Origin: CAVVXX01 sp963707975
Lineage (GTDB): Bacteria; Pseudomonadota; Alphaproteobacteria; Micropepsales; Micropepsaceae
DNA length: 64,000 nucleotides
Reading direction: 5' to 3'
Assembly (NCBI GenBank): GCA_963707975.1
Contig: OY970177.1
Coordinates: 62,001 to 126,000, forward strand
Shown: piece after piece, positions 63,873-64,000 of the stretch
How the letters are laid out: each line of letters starts with the position of its first letter
How positions within the stretch are numbered: position 1 is the first letter of the stretch
Position numbers and translations under genes: made by a program
The notes under the pieces: model-generated
What the model was told of the DNA's origin: nothing
Databases searched by the model: none
The model's input: the letters and a program-made list of their open reading frames with translations, nothing else

Positions 63873-64000
63873 ATGGCGCAACCGGACAGGATGCTATTTG
63901 AGGCAAGCGGACCCGAGGACACGGGCGGTCCCGCCTATGGCCGGAATTCGACGGGCATTTTGCCGAGCCATGTGCTGAAGCGTCTCATCCGCGCCCGGCG
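63873..64000 (+). CDS. 2'-deoxycytidine triphosphate deaminase-like protein (N-terminal fragment)
   Basis: From ATG 63873 the frame runs open to the window edge: MAQPDRMLFEASGPEDTGGP, then AYGRNSTGILPSHVLKRLIR. TGILPSxxxxxLI is the usual beginning of the alphaproteobacterial dCTP deaminase family, which makes dUTP for dTTP synthesis. About 43 residues are visible. Confidence 0.65.
   Translation, partial: MAQPDRMLFEASGPEDTGGPAYGRNSTGILPSHVLKRLIRAR

Overview
The window is about 64 kb of a fairly GC-rich chromosome, most likely from an alphaproteobacterium. Supporting signs are a complete start of the dcw cluster (mraZ to mraY), a class I lysyl-tRNA synthetase, a metF-metH operon led by an ArsR/methyltransferase fusion, a tad/cpa pilus locus in the alphaproteobacterial gene order, and a C-terminally extended Trx/CnoX next to LON-substrate-binding and Trm112 genes. 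I cannot name the genus from sequence alone. No prophage, IS element, CRISPR array or origin is visible.

Layout. 1-7.3 kb (minus): division and cell-wall cluster mraZ-rsmH-ftsL-ftsI-murE-murF-mraY, with three TGGGA repeats at a 10-nt period upstream of mraZ. 7.5-9.9 kb: a secreted His-rich micropeptide, RNase P RNA, an amidase, a glycosyltransferase-like gene with an in-frame amber codon, and a 24-residue membrane micro-ORF. 9.9-15.6 kb (minus): metH, metF and a SahR-like regulator with a perfect palindrome at its start. 15.8-19.2 kb: mlaA, mlaC and ettA. 19.2-25.2 kb: a gene-poor stretch with a large coiled-coil/TM/SH3 protein, a broken second copy of the ettA 5' end, a DEAD-box helicase, and three intergenic inverted repeats of identical geometry (GTCCG-N14-CGGAC). 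25.2-31.5 kb (minus): outer-membrane barrel, TauE/SafE, flavin reductase, PRC-barrel protein, and a tRNA-DUF969-DUF979-DUF2891 unit. 31.7-40 kb: SIMPL protein, oligoendopeptidase F, slipin, MFS permease, frameshifted M28 peptidase, EamA permease. 40.1-53.2 kb: Tad pilus locus (TadE/TadG-like protein on minus; two prepilin-like genes, cpaB, cpaC, small lipoprotein, cpaE, cpaF, tadB, tadC, tadD and cpaA on plus). 53.3-64 kb: tRNA-Gly, ProX, GNAT, CnoX, LON-like, Trm112, DUF971, a Kir-type channel, pyrD, an S24 repressor-like gene, TPR protein, lysK, a histidine kinase, and the start of a dCTP deaminase-like gene.

A cross-cutting oddity is that at least nine reading-frame breaks can be inferred in six otherwise recognisable genes (oligoendopeptidase F, M28 peptidase, GT87-like protein, both prepilins, Kir channel), and every one is repaired by removing a single base. 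They cluster around 41-44 kb. This one-sided pattern points to insertion-type sequence errors or unusually biased decay, and it should be settled before any of these genes is called dead.

The strongest biological leads are the MraZ-box/promoter overlap, the SahR-like operator, the coiled-coil/SH3 island bounded by the broken ettA copy and the fixed-geometry repeats, the His-rich secreted micropeptide, the Tad locus with a minimal lipoprotein in the cpaD position, a Kir-type channel with SVSYS in place of TVGYG, and a histidine kinase whose Hpt-like tail lacks the phospho-accepting His.
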